Positions 15,108 to 22,935 of a stretch of 29,321 nt of DNA are shown piece by piece. The translations under genes were made by a program, and so were the position numbers. The stretch is from CAYNQN01 sp964530525 (lineage in GTDB: Bacteria; Actinomycetota; Acidimicrobiia; Acidimicrobiales; Acidimicrobilacustridaceae). How positions within the stretch are numbered: position 1 is the stretch's first letter; each line of letters opens with the position of its first letter. The notes below the pieces were generated by a model, which saw only the letters and a list, made by a program, of their open reading frames with translations, ran no database searches and had not been told where the DNA came from. The stretch spans positions 1 to 29,321 of the forward strand of contig CAZHBH010000027.1 of NCBI GenBank assembly GCA_964530525.1, in the 5' to 3' direction.

Positions 15108-16097
15108 ATGGCCCAGGAAAGTCTGGACCCACGGGTGCAGGAGATTCGTCGACACATCGACGTCCTCGGTGGCCGCGGCTTGGAGATCGGTCCGTTGCAC
15201 TCGCCGATCGTGAAACCCTCCGAGGCCGAAGTGCGCTACGTGGACGTCCACCTCACCCCTGAGCTGAAGGCGTACTACTCGACACATCCAGGGATGCAGG
15301 TAGATGACATCGTCGAGGTCCACCACGCGTTGATCGTCGACGGCCAGGCCCGTTCGCTCCCCGAAGCCGTCGCACCCGACGCACCCTTCGACTGGGTGAT
15401 CGCGTCCCACGTGATCGAACACGTTCCCGACCTCGTCGGCTGGCTGCACGACGTCGCCGCCGTCCTCGTTGACGGAGGGCGGCTGGCCCTCGCCATCCCC
15501 GACCGGCGCTACTGCTTCGACGCCCTCCGGCCCCCCACCACGGTGGGCCAGGTGCTCCAGGCCCACTTCGACGGTGACACCAGGCCGTCGGTGAGGGCGG
15601 TGTTCGACCACTTCTCGACAGCCGCCGAAGTCGACCTCGCCTCGGCGTGGCGCGGAGAGCCCGTCGACCCGATCTCTGTCATCCACGGGAACGAGATCGC
15701 GTGGGACCACGTCCAGCGGGTCATCGAAACGGGCGAGTACCAGGACTGCCACGTGTGGCTGTTCACACCCGGAAGCTTCGCCACCCAGCTCCGGACCCTG
15801 GGCGAGCTGGGACTTCTGGGCCTCGTGCCGGTGTCGGTCGAACCGACTGCCCAGGGGAGCATCGAGTTCTACGCGACCCTCGCGAAGGTGCCGAGCGACC
15901 TCTCCGACGAAGCTCGACGCCGCGTGGTCACGGAGGGCTTCGACCGGCTTGCGTCCGAAGATGATCTGGACGGCGACGGCGGCACCGGACGGCGACGACC
16001 GGTCGAGCTCAGCGAGCGCGAGGAGCGCGCCATCCAGCTCAAGCGACGCGCACTCGAGAAGGCCCGCCGCGTGCTGGGAGGGCTCCGATCCAGCTGA
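15108..16097 (+). CDS. Class I SAM-dependent methyltransferase
   Basis: ATG15108 follows a CGGAG ribosome site and gives 329 residues; the frame extends upstream to a TTG at 15066 without support. Motif I is RGLEIGPLHSP (23-33), an acidic strand end follows (VRYVDVH, 42-48), and FDWVIASHVIEHVPDLVGWLHDVAAVLVDGGRLALAIPDRRYCFD (94-138) contains motifs II-III of the Rossmann fold. The type resembles methyltransferases found near glycan or cell-surface biosynthesis genes, but nothing of that kind is adjacent here. The C-terminal 40 residues are charged and helical. The gene converges with pirin, with 4 bases between stop codons. Substrate unknown. Confidence 0.88.
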   Translation: MAQESLDPRVQEIRRHIDVLGGRGLEIGPLHSPIVKPSEAEVRYVDVHLTPELKAYYSTHPGMQVDDIVEVHHALIVDGQARSLPEAVAPDAPFDWVIASHVIEHVPDLVGWLHDVAAVLVDGGRLALAIPDRRYCFDALRPPTTVGQVLQAHFDGDTRPSVRAVFDHFSTAAEVDLASAWRGEPVDPISVIHGNEIAWDHVQRVIETGEYQDCHVWLFTPGSFATQLRTLGELGLLGLVPVSVEPTAQGSIEFYATLAKVPSDLSDEARRRVVTEGFDRLASEDDLDGDGGTGRRRPVELSEREERAIQLKRRALEKARRVLGGLRSS

Positions 16098-16101
16098 GCG
16101 C

Positions 16102-17124
16102 TCAGGAGGCGGTCTCGGGCTGCTCGACCCGCCCGTCGGCATGGCGGGCGAACCGCGGTGCGGAGGCCGGATGGACCGGGTTGTCGGAGAGGGGGACGCC
16201 CCCGAAGCCCGTGCGGCGGTAGTCCTCGAAGGCCTGCATCAAGCCTGCCTGGTCGTTCATGACGAACGGCCCGCTCTTGGCGACGGGCTCACCGATGGGC
16301 TTGCCCTGCAGCAGCAGCACCTCCACGCCGCCTGGGCTGGAGAGCTCGATCGGTTCGGTGGCCCTGACCGCTGCCCCCGTCGCTGCGGGAAGCTCGAATC
16401 CGTCGAGGTGGAGGGCATCACCCTCGAAGGCGTAGAGACAACGGGTCGTCGATTCGCCCGCCGCTGCCGGAAGCACCCAAGTGGCTCCGGGCTCCATGCG
16501 GATGTGCCAGATGGCCAAGTCCGCCTCGGCTCTCGACGCCCACGAGTGCGGCGGTGGCGGGGGTGGGATCGCGCCCTCCAGCGACCCGGCTATCACAGTG
16601 ATCTCCGTGGTTCGCCCCTCGGCGTTCACCGACACGTGCCGCGGGATCTCGGAGTCCCAGAGCATCGTGAAGTAAGGATCTGTCAGCTTGTCCTCTGCCG
16701 GAAGGTTCAGCCAGATCTGGAAGAGCTCCAAGGTGTTGGGTCCCGACTCGTCGAGGAGGGGGAACATCTCGGAGTGGACGATTCCTCCACCCGCCGTGAG
16801 CCACTGCACGTCGCCCCTTCCGAAGCGGGCGGTGGCGCCCAGGGAGTCGGAGTGGTCGATGATGCCCTGCCTGACGTAGGTGACCGTCTCGAAGCCGCGG
16901 TGGGGATGGGGTGGGAAACCCGGCACAGTGCTGCCGTGGTACATGTTCCATCCATCGCGACCCGAGAAGTCCATGCCGATGTCTCGGCCCTCGAGGGAGG
17001 CTGCAGGGCCCAGCTGGCCGTTGCCCTCGGGGTAGCGGTCGAGGTGGTGGGCGCAGAAGAGGAACGGGTCGACCATCGGCCACTGGAAGCCCAACGGGAA
17101 GGTCTGGATCACCACTTCGGCCAT
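16102..17124 (-). CDS. Pirin family protein
   Basis: The 340-residue bicupin carries the pirin signatures PPHPHRGFETVTYV (71-84) and VQWLTAGGGIVHSEMF (106-121). His73, His75, His117 and Glu119 match the four metal ligands of the N-terminal cupin. Bacterial pirins have been reported as quercetin dioxygenase-like enzymes and as modulators of pyruvate dehydrogenase or stress responses. The C-terminal cupin follows a PPPPPP linker at about residue 190. At 340 residues it is longer than the usual 230-300, mostly because of this linker and the C-terminal tail. The role in this organism is unknown. It converges with the methyltransferase and diverges from DUF983. Confidence 0.93.
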   Translation of the reverse strand: MAEVVIQTFPLGFQWPMVDPFLFCAHHLDRYPEGNGQLGPAASLEGRDIGMDFSGRDGWNMYHGSTVPGFPPHPHRGFETVTYVRQGIIDHSDSLGATARFGRGDVQWLTAGGGIVHSEMFPLLDESGPNTLELFQIWLNLPAEDKLTDPYFTMLWDSEIPRHVSVNAEGRTTEITVIAGSLEGAIPPPPPPHSWASRAEADLAIWHIRMEPGATWVLPAAAGESTTRCLYAFEGDALHLDGFELPAATGAAVRATEPIELSSPGGVEVLLLQGKPIGEPVAKSGPFVMNDQAGLMQAFEDYRRTGFGGVPLSDNPVHPASAPRFARHADGRVEQPETAS

Positions 17125-17216
17125 GTCTCCAGCTTAGGGAGGCGTCCTCGCGTCCGCTCGGGGGTCGAAGCACTGGGGGAGGCCCTCCCCTCGGCACGTT
17201 GTGAGACGCTGCAACG

Positions 17217-17645
17217 GTGACCGCTCCCCCGCCGCTCACCGTCACACGGGCGCTCGTGCGCGGCTTGCGGAGACGGTGTCCCTTGTGCGGTAGCTCCGAG
17301 CTCTTCGACGGCTACTACCGGATGAAGATCCGCTGCCCCCGATGCAACCTGTCCTTCGAGCGCGTCGAAGGGCACTGGGTCGGATCCCTGGGCATGAACA
17401 TCATCGTGACCTTCGGGGTGCTCCTCGTGACCATCGCTGTCTCCGTCGCCCTCATGTGGCCACGGCCGAGTGCGGTGCCGATGCTCGTGCCTGCTCTAGT
17501 CGTCGCCATCGGCGTGCCGCTGCTGTTCTTCCCCATCTCGCGGACGCTGTGGAGCGCGATCGACCTGCTCATGACTCCCCTCGAGCCCGACGACGACGTG
17601 GACCCCGACTGGATCCCCTCGCGGAGGGGCCCCGGGCGTCGCTGA
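17217..17645 (+). CDS. DUF983 family zinc-ribbon membrane protein
   Basis: The 142-residue protein starts with GTG. Two CxxC pairs, Cys21/Cys24 (CPLCGSSELF) and Cys40/Cys43 (CPRCNLSFER), form a zinc ribbon, followed by GHWVGSLGMN. Two hydrophobic helices occupy about 60-79 and 86-104. This is the DUF983 pattern, a family of unknown function often found in bacterial membranes. The C-terminus is acidic and then basic. Its last 77 bases overlap the 3' end of the DUF72 gene on the other strand. Confidence 0.88.
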   Translation: MTAPPPLTVTRALVRGLRRRCPLCGSSELFDGYYRMKIRCPRCNLSFERVEGHWVGSLGMNIIVTFGVLLVTIAVSVALMWPRPSAVPMLVPALVVAIGVPLLFFPISRTLWSAIDLLMTPLEPDDDVDPDWIPSRRGPGRR

Positions 17646-18435
17646 GTCGCCCTGCCATCCACGTAGCGTCCTGCACGGCATGAGCCTCCACGTCGTTGTT
17701 GAAGTATGCGAACACGTCGAAGCCTCCGTCCAGCCACTCGCCCAGCCTCTCCGCCGGGCGCCACAGTCGGCGACCTCCGTACCTGCCCTCGTACGAGCGC
17801 TCCCGAGCTTGCGGACCGTGGAAGCGGACGTAGGTCCACCCTGCGGTCAGCTCCCAGGGGTGGCACTCGATCAGGTCGTGGATGCAGAGCGCGGCGCTGT
17901 GGCGACGAAGCACCTCGAAGACCTCGTCGTGGAGCCAGCTGCGATCGCGCAGCTCCACAGCCCACCGGATGGTCGTAGGCGCCGCCGCGAGCATCTCGTC
18001 GAGCCTGGCTGCGTCGCGGCGCCACCTTGGAGGCAGCTGGATCAGGTTGGGCCCCAGCGCTTCACCGAGGTGCTCGACGCGCTCGACGTGGTTGGAGAGC
18101 CAGGAGGGAGCGTCACGGAGCTTCATGCGGTGCGACCCGAACTGGCCGACCTTCACCGCGTAGATGAAGCCTTCAGGGGCTTGTGCCGCCCAGCCGTCGA
18201 CGGTCGAGGCGGCGGGGAGCTTGTAGAAGGTGTTGTTGATCTCGACGGTGTCGAAGCGCTCGGCGTAGTAGGCGAACCACTCCCGGGGTGGCGCGTCGCT
18301 GGGGTAGACCCGTCCCCGCCAATCCTTGTAGGACCACCCCGAGCATCCCACCCTCGCCTTGGCCGCTCGCCCAGCGGAACGGCCGGCTCTGGAGCTCGGA
18401 GCGTGAGAAGCTGGCTCAGCTGCGATCTGGGTCAC
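17569..18435 (-). CDS. DUF72 (YecE-like) family protein
   Basis: The core starts with ARVGCSGWSYKDWRGRVYP and contains ERFDTVEINNTFYKLP, GFIYAVKVGQFGSH, LGPNLIQLPPRW and TYVRFHGP, all hallmarks of the TIM-barrel-like DUF72 family; function unknown. GTG18435 gives 288 residues and overlaps the upstream gene by 20 bases, suggesting translational coupling; GTG18498 is an alternative with an 83-base overlap. The last 25 or so residues are Arg/Gly/Ser-rich, lie beyond the conserved core and are antisense to DUF983, so they look like an unselected extension. Confidence 0.88.
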   Translation of the reverse strand: MTQIAAEPASHAPSSRAGRSAGRAAKARVGCSGWSYKDWRGRVYPSDAPPREWFAYYAERFDTVEINNTFYKLPAASTVDGWAAQAPEGFIYAVKVGQFGSHRMKLRDAPSWLSNHVERVEHLGEALGPNLIQLPPRWRRDAARLDEMLAAAPTTIRWAVELRDRSWLHDEVFEVLRRHSAALCIHDLIECHPWELTAGWTYVRFHGPQARERSYEGRYGGRRLWRPAERLGEWLDGGFDVFAYFNNDVEAHAVQDATWMAGRLSDARGPSARGSSRGPRRRRARGES

Positions 18436-18760
18436 GCTTGTCGGACGGATCTTCGTCCGGCATGGCCGAGGGAGCGTTTGGGTCGGGCCACTCTCCACCG
18501 CCCGCCATGTTGCCGGGTCCGACGTTCTGTTGAACAGGGATCACCCAACCCTCCTCCGTCTCGACCGGCTCCCCTGTGTACTGACGGATGTCTTCGCCTT
18601 CGCTGTCGATCAGGTCACGAACCTCTTCGAGCCTGCCGGGGCGGCCCTCGTCGAAGAACCGCCGGTCATCACCCAACGGCCGCTCTGCTGTCGCTCCCTC
18701 GGGTGGGCGCGACCTGGGCTCGACCTCGTCGTCCCGGGGATCTGGGGCCGGATCGCTCAT
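18416..18760 (-). CDS. Small acidic hypothetical protein
   Basis: The 114-residue protein is rich in Asp, Glu, Pro and Arg and has no signal peptide or membrane segment. The segment YTGEPVETEEGWVIPVQQN followed by VGPGNMAGGGEW looks constrained, while both ends are probably disordered. I do not recognise a named family. It starts 61 bases from the divergent propeller gene and overlaps the start of the DUF72 gene, so the two are likely expressed together. Confidence 0.65.
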   Translation of the reverse strand: MSDPAPDPRDDEVEPRSRPPEGATAERPLGDDRRFFDEGRPGRLEEVRDLIDSEGEDIRQYTGEPVETEEGWVIPVQQNVGPGNMAGGGEWPDPNAPSAMPDEDPSDKRDPDRS

Positions 18761-18821
18761 GGCTGGGCCCTACCCCATCGGTCCCCGCACAACCGCCCCG
18801 CGCATTGATACGTTGCGCGCC

Positions 18822-20867
18822 ATGAAGTCAGGCCGGATCAGCAGCTCGAGTAGATCGCACCCTCGAGGTATGGATCACCCGTCCGGGGCGCTCCGGGCTC
18901 GATGGCTGGCGATCGCGTCCGTGGCAGCCGTCCTCGCTGGTTCCTTCCTACCCGGGATCACGACGCCCACCGCATCTGCCGAAGCGCACGTCGTCGAGGG
19001 CGTCGTAACGGCAGCAGGGGTCCCCTTGAGCTCCTCGGCCGTGTCCCTGTTGGCCGCGGGCCCGGATGAACGCGCACCGGCGGAGCTGGCGACCGCGACG
19101 ACCGGGCCCGACGGCCGGTTCGAGCTCTCCTACGAGGCGGCCTCCGACCCCCGGGCGGTCCTGTACCTGCGGGCGACGAGCGCCGACGACGGATCGCTGG
19201 TGCTCGCCAGCGTGCTCGGAGCCCTGCCGGCGCCACACGAGGTCGTGCTCAACGAGCGCACGACAGTGGCGACCGCCTACGCGATGGCGCAGTTCACCGA
19301 CGGAACCGGGATAGGTGGTCCCTCCCCCGGCCTGCAGAACGCTGCGGGAATGGCGGGGAACCTCGTGGACCGAAGGACGGGGGAGCTGAGCGAGGTGTTG
19401 ACCTCACCTCCCAACGGCGACGAGACCTCGGCGGTGGCCACCTTCAACAGCCTCGCCAACATGGTCTCGGCCTGCGCATCGACCCCCGCCGAGTGCGCAA
19501 CCCTCATCGCCGCTGCCACGACACCCGAAGGCGAGGCGCCGTCCGACACCTTCCAGGCCATGGTGAACGTGGTCCACGATCCGTGGCACAACGTGGCGGA
19601 GCTCCTTGCGGTGTCGACGCTCCCCCCGGCGCCCTACCAGCCTGCGCTCCACCTACCGCCCGATGCGTGGACGCTGGCCATCCGGTTCGACGGCGACGGC
19701 CACAGCATGGCGGGCCCCGGGAACTTCGCCGTAGACCACGAGGGGAACCTCTGGGTCCTCAACAACTACCAGTTCAACGCCGACGTGAACGTGCCCGTGT
19801 GCGGCGGCGACATCCTGTTGAAGTTCTCGCCCACCGGCCAGTACGTCGAGGGCTCGCCGTACACGGGGGGCGGGCTCAGCGGGGCTGGCTTCGGGATCGA
19901 CATCGACCCGTACGGCGACGTCTGGGTGGGCAACTACGGGTTCGCCGCACCGCCGCCCGGATGCCCCGAGGACGACCAACCACCGCACGACAGCGTTTCG
20001 AGGTTCCGACTCGACGGAACGCCCGTGTCACCCGACACCGGCTACACCAACGGCGGGATCTCCTGGCCGCAGGGGACGACCTCCGATCCCCAGGGCAACG
20101 TCTGGATCGCCAACTGCGGCAACGACAGCGTCACCGTGTTCCCGGAAGGCGACCCCACGCGGGCCGTCCAGCACACCGACATCGGGCTGACCAAGCCCTT
20201 CGACATCGTGGTGAACGACGGGGGGGTCGCCTTCGTCACGGGCGTCGAGTCGAGCACGGTGGCCATCCTCGGCCCAGATGGCTCTCCGCAGCCGGGCTCG
20301 CCCATAGGCGACGGCTACTTCGATCGGCCGATGGGGATAACCGCGGACAGCGAGGGGAACATGTGGGTCTCCAACTCGGGCGTGATCGACCTCCCCTGCC
20401 CCGGAGTGGAGAAGCCGGACTCGGTCGGGGGGTCGCTGGCGCTGCTCCGACCCGACGGGACGCCCTGGCAGGAAGAGCCGTTCACGGGCGGAGGTCTCAC
20501 CGCTCCGTGGGGCAACGTCGTGGACGGGAACGGGAACGTGTGGGTGGCCAACTTCGCAGGGCGGAGGGTGTCGCAGTTCTGCGGCGTGCCGGCGGTCGGT
20601 TGCCGGCCCGGAACGACGACCGGCGATCCAATCTCGCCCGACGGCACCGGCTACGGGTTCGACGGGCTCACCAGGAGCACCGGGCTCACGGTGGACACCG
20701 CCGGCAACGTCTGGGTCACCAACAACTGGAAGGAGATCCCTCTCCAGACCAACCCCGGCGGTTACCAGATCGTGGCCTTCGTCGGCTTGGCGGGTCCGGT
20801 TCAGCCCCCCGAACCGGTCGCTCGTCCCGAGCCCGCTCCTCCACTGGTGCCTCGCTTCACGGGTTGA
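18822..20867 (+). CDS. Secreted NHL/SMP-30-like beta-propeller protein with carboxypeptidase-regulatory-like domain
   Basis: The protein has 681 residues from ATG18822; ATG18870 is an alternative start. Residues 28-52 are an export signal with likely cleavage after ASA (about 53). Residues 56-135 resemble a carboxypeptidase-regulatory-like beta sandwich (VVEGVVTAAGVPL, TGPDGRFELSY). About 140-290 is a helical region of unknown family (TAYAMAQFTDGTGIGGPSPG, ATFNSLANMVSACAS). Seven propeller-type strand motifs follow near residues 308, 365, 425, 468, 512, 571 and 628 (GNLWVLNNY, GDVWVGNYG, GNVWIANCG, GVAFVTGVE, GNMWVSNSG, GNVWVANFA, GNVWVTNNW). Seven such motifs fit a closed seven-bladed propeller like virginiamycin B lyase or SMP-30 relatives. 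The end is proline-rich without a sorting signal. Enzymatic or binding role unknown. Confidence 0.85.
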   Translation: MKSGRISSSSRSHPRGMDHPSGALRARWLAIASVAAVLAGSFLPGITTPTASAEAHVVEGVVTAAGVPLSSSAVSLLAAGPDERAPAELATATTGPDGRFELSYEAASDPRAVLYLRATSADDGSLVLASVLGALPAPHEVVLNERTTVATAYAMAQFTDGTGIGGPSPGLQNAAGMAGNLVDRRTGELSEVLTSPPNGDETSAVATFNSLANMVSACASTPAECATLIAAATTPEGEAPSDTFQAMVNVVHDPWHNVAELLAVSTLPPAPYQPALHLPPDAWTLAIRFDGDGHSMAGPGNFAVDHEGNLWVLNNYQFNADVNVPVCGGDILLKFSPTGQYVEGSPYTGGGLSGAGFGIDIDPYGDVWVGNYGFAAPPPGCPEDDQPPHDSVSRFRLDGTPVSPDTGYTNGGISWPQGTTSDPQGNVWIANCGNDSVTVFPEGDPTRAVQHTDIGLTKPFDIVVNDGGVAFVTGVESSTVAILGPDGSPQPGSPIGDGYFDRPMGITADSEGNMWVSNSGVIDLPCPGVEKPDSVGGSLALLRPDGTPWQEEPFTGGGLTAPWGNVVDGNGNVWVANFAGRRVSQFCGVPAVGCRPGTTTGDPISPDGTGYGFDGLTRSTGLTVDTAGNVWVTNNWKEIPLQTNPGGYQIVAFVGLAGPVQPPEPVARPEPAPPLVPRFTG

Positions 20868-20868
20868 G

Positions 20869-21459
20869 CTAGGAGCTCATGGCGTCCTGGGTGGCGGTGA
20901 CGCCCGCGCCCCGGACGAGCGTAAGGTGGCCCCCGAGGTACCCGCCGACGATGGCAGCGAGGCCGCCCATCACACCCAAGGTGATCGCCTTGCGGCGACG
21001 GCCCCGGAGCCTCGCGACGAGCGACGTCGTGTAGAGCAGCAGCGCGGTGCCGTTGGCGGCTGCGTGGACGACCCCGACCCGCTTCGAGCGCTTGCCCACG
21101 ACCAGCCAGTCGGACACGCCCGTGAGGGCGGTGGGCAGCGCCGTGGCGACGCCGAAGGCCACGAGGATCGTGGCACCGCGCGAAGCGCGGTGCCCGCCGA
21201 CCACGTCGAGAAGGCTCGCTCCCATCCACGCGCCGAGCGGGAGATCGGTGAGCAGGGGGTGCACGGAGTGGCCGAGCCACTGCCCTCCTGCGATGCGACG
21301 CACCTCCGGCCGGCCGAGCACGGGGCCCGCGCGACCAGCGACGGACCTGACGACGCAGTCGAGATCGGCCGCGTCCTCGATCCTCCTGACCAGATCGAGG
21401 AGCGCGCTCGATCCTCCGTTGCTCGACGGGTCGATCGCTTCCCGGCCTGCATCCGTCAT
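20869..21459 (-). CDS. DUF2231 family membrane protein
   Basis: The 196-residue protein starts at ATG21459 with a GGTAGGG ribosome-like site 8 bases upstream. After a soluble N-terminal segment it has about four membrane helices. The segment GHSVHPLLTDLPLGAWMGAS is the histidine-containing DUF2231 signature, and the pattern VVHAAANGTALLLYTTSLVA matches its third helix. In some relatives this domain is linked to a Rieske iron-sulfur protein, suggesting a redox or haem-related membrane role, but none is present here. It converges with the propeller gene with 1 base between stop codons. Confidence 0.85.
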   Translation of the reverse strand: MTDAGREAIDPSSNGGSSALLDLVRRIEDAADLDCVVRSVAGRAGPVLGRPEVRRIAGGQWLGHSVHPLLTDLPLGAWMGASLLDVVGGHRASRGATILVAFGVATALPTALTGVSDWLVVGKRSKRVGVVHAAANGTALLLYTTSLVARLRGRRRKAITLGVMGGLAAIVGGYLGGHLTLVRGAGVTATQDAMSS

Positions 21460-21552
21460 GGCCAATGCCCTACCGCGACCCGGGGGTGCCCAAACGGACG
21501 CCTCGACCGGAACGCCTGTCGACGCAAGCGGGGGGCGTGAGAGCATGACCCG

Positions 21553-22200
21553 ATGGAGGGGGACCCAACAGCGCCGCTTTGGGAGAGCTCGGCTCTCGTC
21601 ACCATCGACGTGCAACGCGACACGCTCGACGGTCAACCCCTGGAGGTGCCGGGAACCAGTGCGGCACTACCTCGGATGGCCAGGCTGAGCGAGGCCTTCC
21701 GTGCGGCACGCCTGCCCATCGTCCACGTGCTGAGGCTCTACGCGGCTGACGGGCACAACGCGGAGAGATCTCGGCGAGACGTTGCCAGCGGTGAGGTTCC
21801 GGTGTTCCGACCCGGGACCCCCGGTCGATCCCTGGCCCCGGAGATCCTCCCGCCCGGCACGGGGGAGCTGGACGACCAAGCGCTCCTCTCGGGCTCCCTG
21901 CAGCATGTCGGCCCGCTGGAGGCCGCCATGTACAAGCCTCGGTGGGGCGCGTTCTTCGAAACCCCCCTGCACGAGCACCTCCAGGCCATGGGGGTCACCA
22001 CGGTGGTTTTCGCTGGTTGCAACTTCCCGAACTGCCCCCGCACGTCCGTCTATGAAGCCTCCGAGCGCGACTACCGGGTGGTGCTCGCGTCCGACGCCGT
22101 GTCCGGCATCTACGACCGGGGCGTCGACGAGCTGAGGGGCATCGGAGTCCACGTGCTCACCGCCCGTCAGATCGCCTCCGCCCTGGCCCCGCTGCCCTGA
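21553..22200 (+). CDS. Isochorismatase-like cysteine hydrolase
   Basis: The 215-residue protein has LVTIDVQRD (15-23), where Asp19 is the catalytic aspartate, Lys128 in MYKPRWGAF and Cys161 in AGCNFPNCPRTSVYEAS, completing the Asp-Lys-Cys triad of the isochorismatase/nicotinamidase superfamily. The GCNFPNCPRTS variant of the active-site loop places an extra Cys156 five residues before the nucleophile. Substrate is not visible; amide or ester cleavage is expected. It diverges from DUF2231 and ends 5 bases from the hemerythrin stop codon. Confidence 0.9.
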   Translation: MEGDPTAPLWESSALVTIDVQRDTLDGQPLEVPGTSAALPRMARLSEAFRAARLPIVHVLRLYAADGHNAERSRRDVASGEVPVFRPGTPGRSLAPEILPPGTGELDDQALLSGSLQHVGPLEAAMYKPRWGAFFETPLHEHLQAMGVTTVVFAGCNFPNCPRTSVYEASERDYRVVLASDAVSGIYDRGVDELRGIGVHVLTARQIASALAPLP

Positions 22201-22205
22201 GCCGC

Positions 22206-22781
22206 TCAGCGCGGCGGGGGTGCCACCGTGGCCGCCAGCTCTTCTTTGTCCATGCTTGAACGGCCGGGGATCTCCTGTTCACGTGCCAGCTCGACGAGCT
22301 CCTCTTTGCTCAGGCCCTCCTTGTCGGCCATCACGGGAGCGCCCAGGTCAGCCTTGGAGGCTTCCAGCTCCGTGGCCAGATCCTCCAGGCGTCGTGCGTC
22401 GAGGGCGCTGCGAAGCGGTGGGAACATCTCCTGCTCCTCCTCTTCGGCGTGGTGCTCGACGTTCTCCATGAGGACCGCCATCTTGGCGACCCAACGGTCC
22501 GAGCCGACCTCCTCCTGGGTCAGCTCGGCCATGAGCACCTTGACCACGTGGTGCTCTTCGATGCCCTCGTCGACGACCTCTGCGATCTCCTCGCTGGTGT
22601 CGTGGACCGAGGGGTAGAAGACCCTCTCTTCGATGGCCGTGTGGGTCTCGAGCTCTTCCAAGATCTGCTTGGCGAGCTCCAGCATCTTCGCCGCGTCGTC
22701 GTCTTCCTGGGCTTCGCGGAAGCGGGAGAACAGCCCCCGGACCCTGTTGTGGTCGGCGGTCAACAAGCTCAGAGCATCCAT
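22206..22781 (-). CDS. Hemerythrin-like HHE-domain protein with Rho-N-like tail
   Basis: The 191-residue protein starts with ATG22781, preceded by AGGAGG. His11, His47, Glu51, His77/78, His110/111 and Glu115 lie in four helices in the spacing of an HHE hemerythrin, which binds a di-iron centre and O2, NO or iron. Residues 156-186 (LSKEELVELAREQEIPGRSS and following) resemble the short helix-extended-loop-helix of Rho N-terminal/SAP-like motifs, so the protein may also touch nucleic acid or another partner. The gene follows the oxoprolinase gene by 154 bases on the same strand and probably has its own promoter. It may protect against oxygen or nitrosative stress. Confidence 0.9.
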   Translation of the reverse strand: MDALSLLTADHNRVRGLFSRFREAQEDDDAAKMLELAKQILEELETHTAIEERVFYPSVHDTSEEIAEVVDEGIEEHHVVKVLMAELTQEEVGSDRWVAKMAVLMENVEHHAEEEEQEMFPPLRSALDARRLEDLATELEASKADLGAPVMADKEGLSKEELVELAREQEIPGRSSMDKEELAATVAPPPR

Positions 22782-22868
22782 CGGAGCCTCCTGTGAAGGG
22801 TCTGGTCTGCGCTGCCTCTACCCATCCGCGGCCGCCCCACACGCCTGCTCCCGCTCTTGGGTCTCCCG

Positions 22869-22891
22869 TTCGGGTCCGTGCGACACCCGAA
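22869..22891. terminator. Possible weak hairpin after the oxoprolinase gene
   Basis: TTCGGGT (22869-22875) and ACCCGAA (22885-22891) form a 7-bp stem with a 9-base loop, 44 bases after the oxoprolinase stop codon. There is no T tract. It may be a weak terminator or chance; no second stem supports it. Confidence 0.25.
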
Positions 22892-22935
22892 GCGCCAGGG
22901 CTGCTCTCCTCGGCCGGGAGACGTGGCCATCACTT

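Noticed and set aside
20866..20878. Inverted repeat GAGCT-AGG-AGCTC at the convergent stop codons
   Set aside because: A 5-bp stem is too short to call a terminator and includes both stop regions by chance-like sequence.
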